From: DATKCT01 sp035513055
GTDB taxonomy: Bacteria; Verrucomicrobiota; Verrucomicrobiia; Verrucomicrobiales; DEV007
Assembly (NCBI GenBank): GCA_035513055.1
Contig: DATKCT010000069.1
Location: 3,051 to 67,050, forward strand
Direction: 5' to 3'
Length of the DNA: 64,000 nucleotides
In this document: positions 63,665 through 64,000 of the stretch, one piece after another
Layout: every line of letters begins with the position of its first letter
Position numbering within the stretch: position 1 is the stretch's first letter
Made by a program: the position numbers and the translations under genes
The notes under the pieces: model-generated
Databases searched by the model: none
The model's input: only the letters and a program-made list of their open reading frames with translations
What the model was told of the DNA's origin: nothing

Positions 63665-64000
63665 ATGAGCGTTGCCCAGCGTCGCCGTCGAGCACGAGGA
63701 GCCGCCCCTCGTCCAGCGAGCGTTCCGGAGCTTCCCATGGAGCGTAACGATCCTCGTATTCTGAGGCTTTTCCTGAAGACGCTGGGTGATGCCTGTGGAC
63801 GGACGGGCTGGCGGGTCCATGCGTGGGTGCTGATGGGCAATTACTATCACTGGCTAAAAAAACAAAGGGATCGGATCCGCGCAAACTGGCGTTGGCGGAC
63901 CTGCTTTGGCGGCGGACGGTCGTGTCGCAGGAATGGATAGCGCGGAAGCTCGCCATGCGAAGCGCCGCGAATGTGAGCCAGCAACTGCGGAAGCTGGACG
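63665..64000 (+). pseudogene. Broken REP-associated tyrosine transposase (RAYT), runs off the right edge
   Basis: Frame one (63665-63852) ends in RLFLKTLGDACGRTGWRVHA and WVLMGNYYHWL, the RAYT/Y1-transposase core in which the HUH motif (usually NHYH) reads NYYH. A frame change around 63853 continues as KKTKGSDPRKLALADLLWRR and VVSQEWIARKLAMRSAANVS, then QQLRKLD to base 64000, the typical RAYT C-terminal DNA-binding part. The middle ~100 residues, including the catalytic Tyr helix region, are missing, and so is the usual N-terminus. RAYTs move REP palindromes, several of which occur in this window. The gene is clearly inactive here. Confidence 0.8.

Noticed and set aside
63412..63956. Minus-strand open frames over the right edge
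   Set aside because: They are antisense to the RAYT relic, whose fragments match a known family in the + direction.

Overview
The window looks like a chromosomal piece of a GC-rich Gram-negative bacterium. It is most likely a member of the Verrucomicrobiota (PVC superphylum). The evidence is the combination of a pseudopilin/secretin cluster, an SHD1-domain protein, a PEP-CTERM protein, a very large alpha-2-macroglobulin-like protein, OpcA beside Zwf, GmhA, and intergenic palindromes of the kind scattered through such genomes. This is an inference from gene content; there is no rRNA in the window. Coding density is high and most genes are housekeeping or cell-envelope genes.

Layout. 0-10 kb (+): the 3' end of a DUF885 gene, a large secreted multidomain protein, an amidohydrolase-S41 peptidase fusion, and a uracil-DNA-glycosylase-like protein. 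10-15 kb (-): a four-gene run of LMW protein phosphatase, an RpiB-GlyA fusion, zwf and opcA (pentose phosphate and one-carbon metabolism). 15-23.6 kb (+): a type II secretion-like cluster in the order gspG-H-I-J-K-L-M, a GspC-like periplasmic protein, then gspD; gspE and gspF are not in the window. 23.6-28.5 kb: a zinc-ribbon membrane protein, a PEP-CTERM protein, a coiled-coil membrane protein and an SHD1 protein with a damaged metallopeptidase motif. 28.8-33.2 kb (+): AsmA-like protein, a degenerate MalQ-like protein, gmhA, mdh. 33.5-38.5 kb (-): alr, a RelE/ParE-like protein, accB, accC, thiE and a PfkB kinase in one tight run. 38.65 kb: tRNA-Asn, followed on + by purH, pdxJ and a translationally coupled alkaline-phosphatase-superfamily gene.

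42.6-50.6 kb: an L,D-transpeptidase lipoprotein, an ABC-F ATPase, a release-factor-like protein without GGQ, an exported ClpP-like protease with a coiled coil, a repeat-rich spacer, and a PilT-type ATPase locus that appears to be collapsed from two copies. 49.7-52 kb (+): a 2-hydroxyacid dehydrogenase and argA. 52.2-60.3 kb (-): one 2687-residue TPR/alpha-2-macroglobulin protein. 60.4-64 kb: an accessory-looking tail with two lipoproteins, a helical-repeat protein, a gene remnant, visibly more AT-rich DNA, and a broken REP-associated tyrosine transposase (RAYT) that runs off the right edge.

The strongest unusual signals are: the collapsed double-PilT locus, with two Walker A motifs in two reading frames; the RAYT relic together with several families of REP-like palindromes; a 17-bp terminal-inverted-repeat element that begins at the base after a stop codon in both complete copies; three apparently catalytically disabled proteins (MalQ-like, GGQ-less RF-like, HExxH-less SHD1); a thioester-less alpha-2-macroglobulin; and two enzyme fusions. 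I saw no CRISPR array, prophage or recognisable antiphage system.
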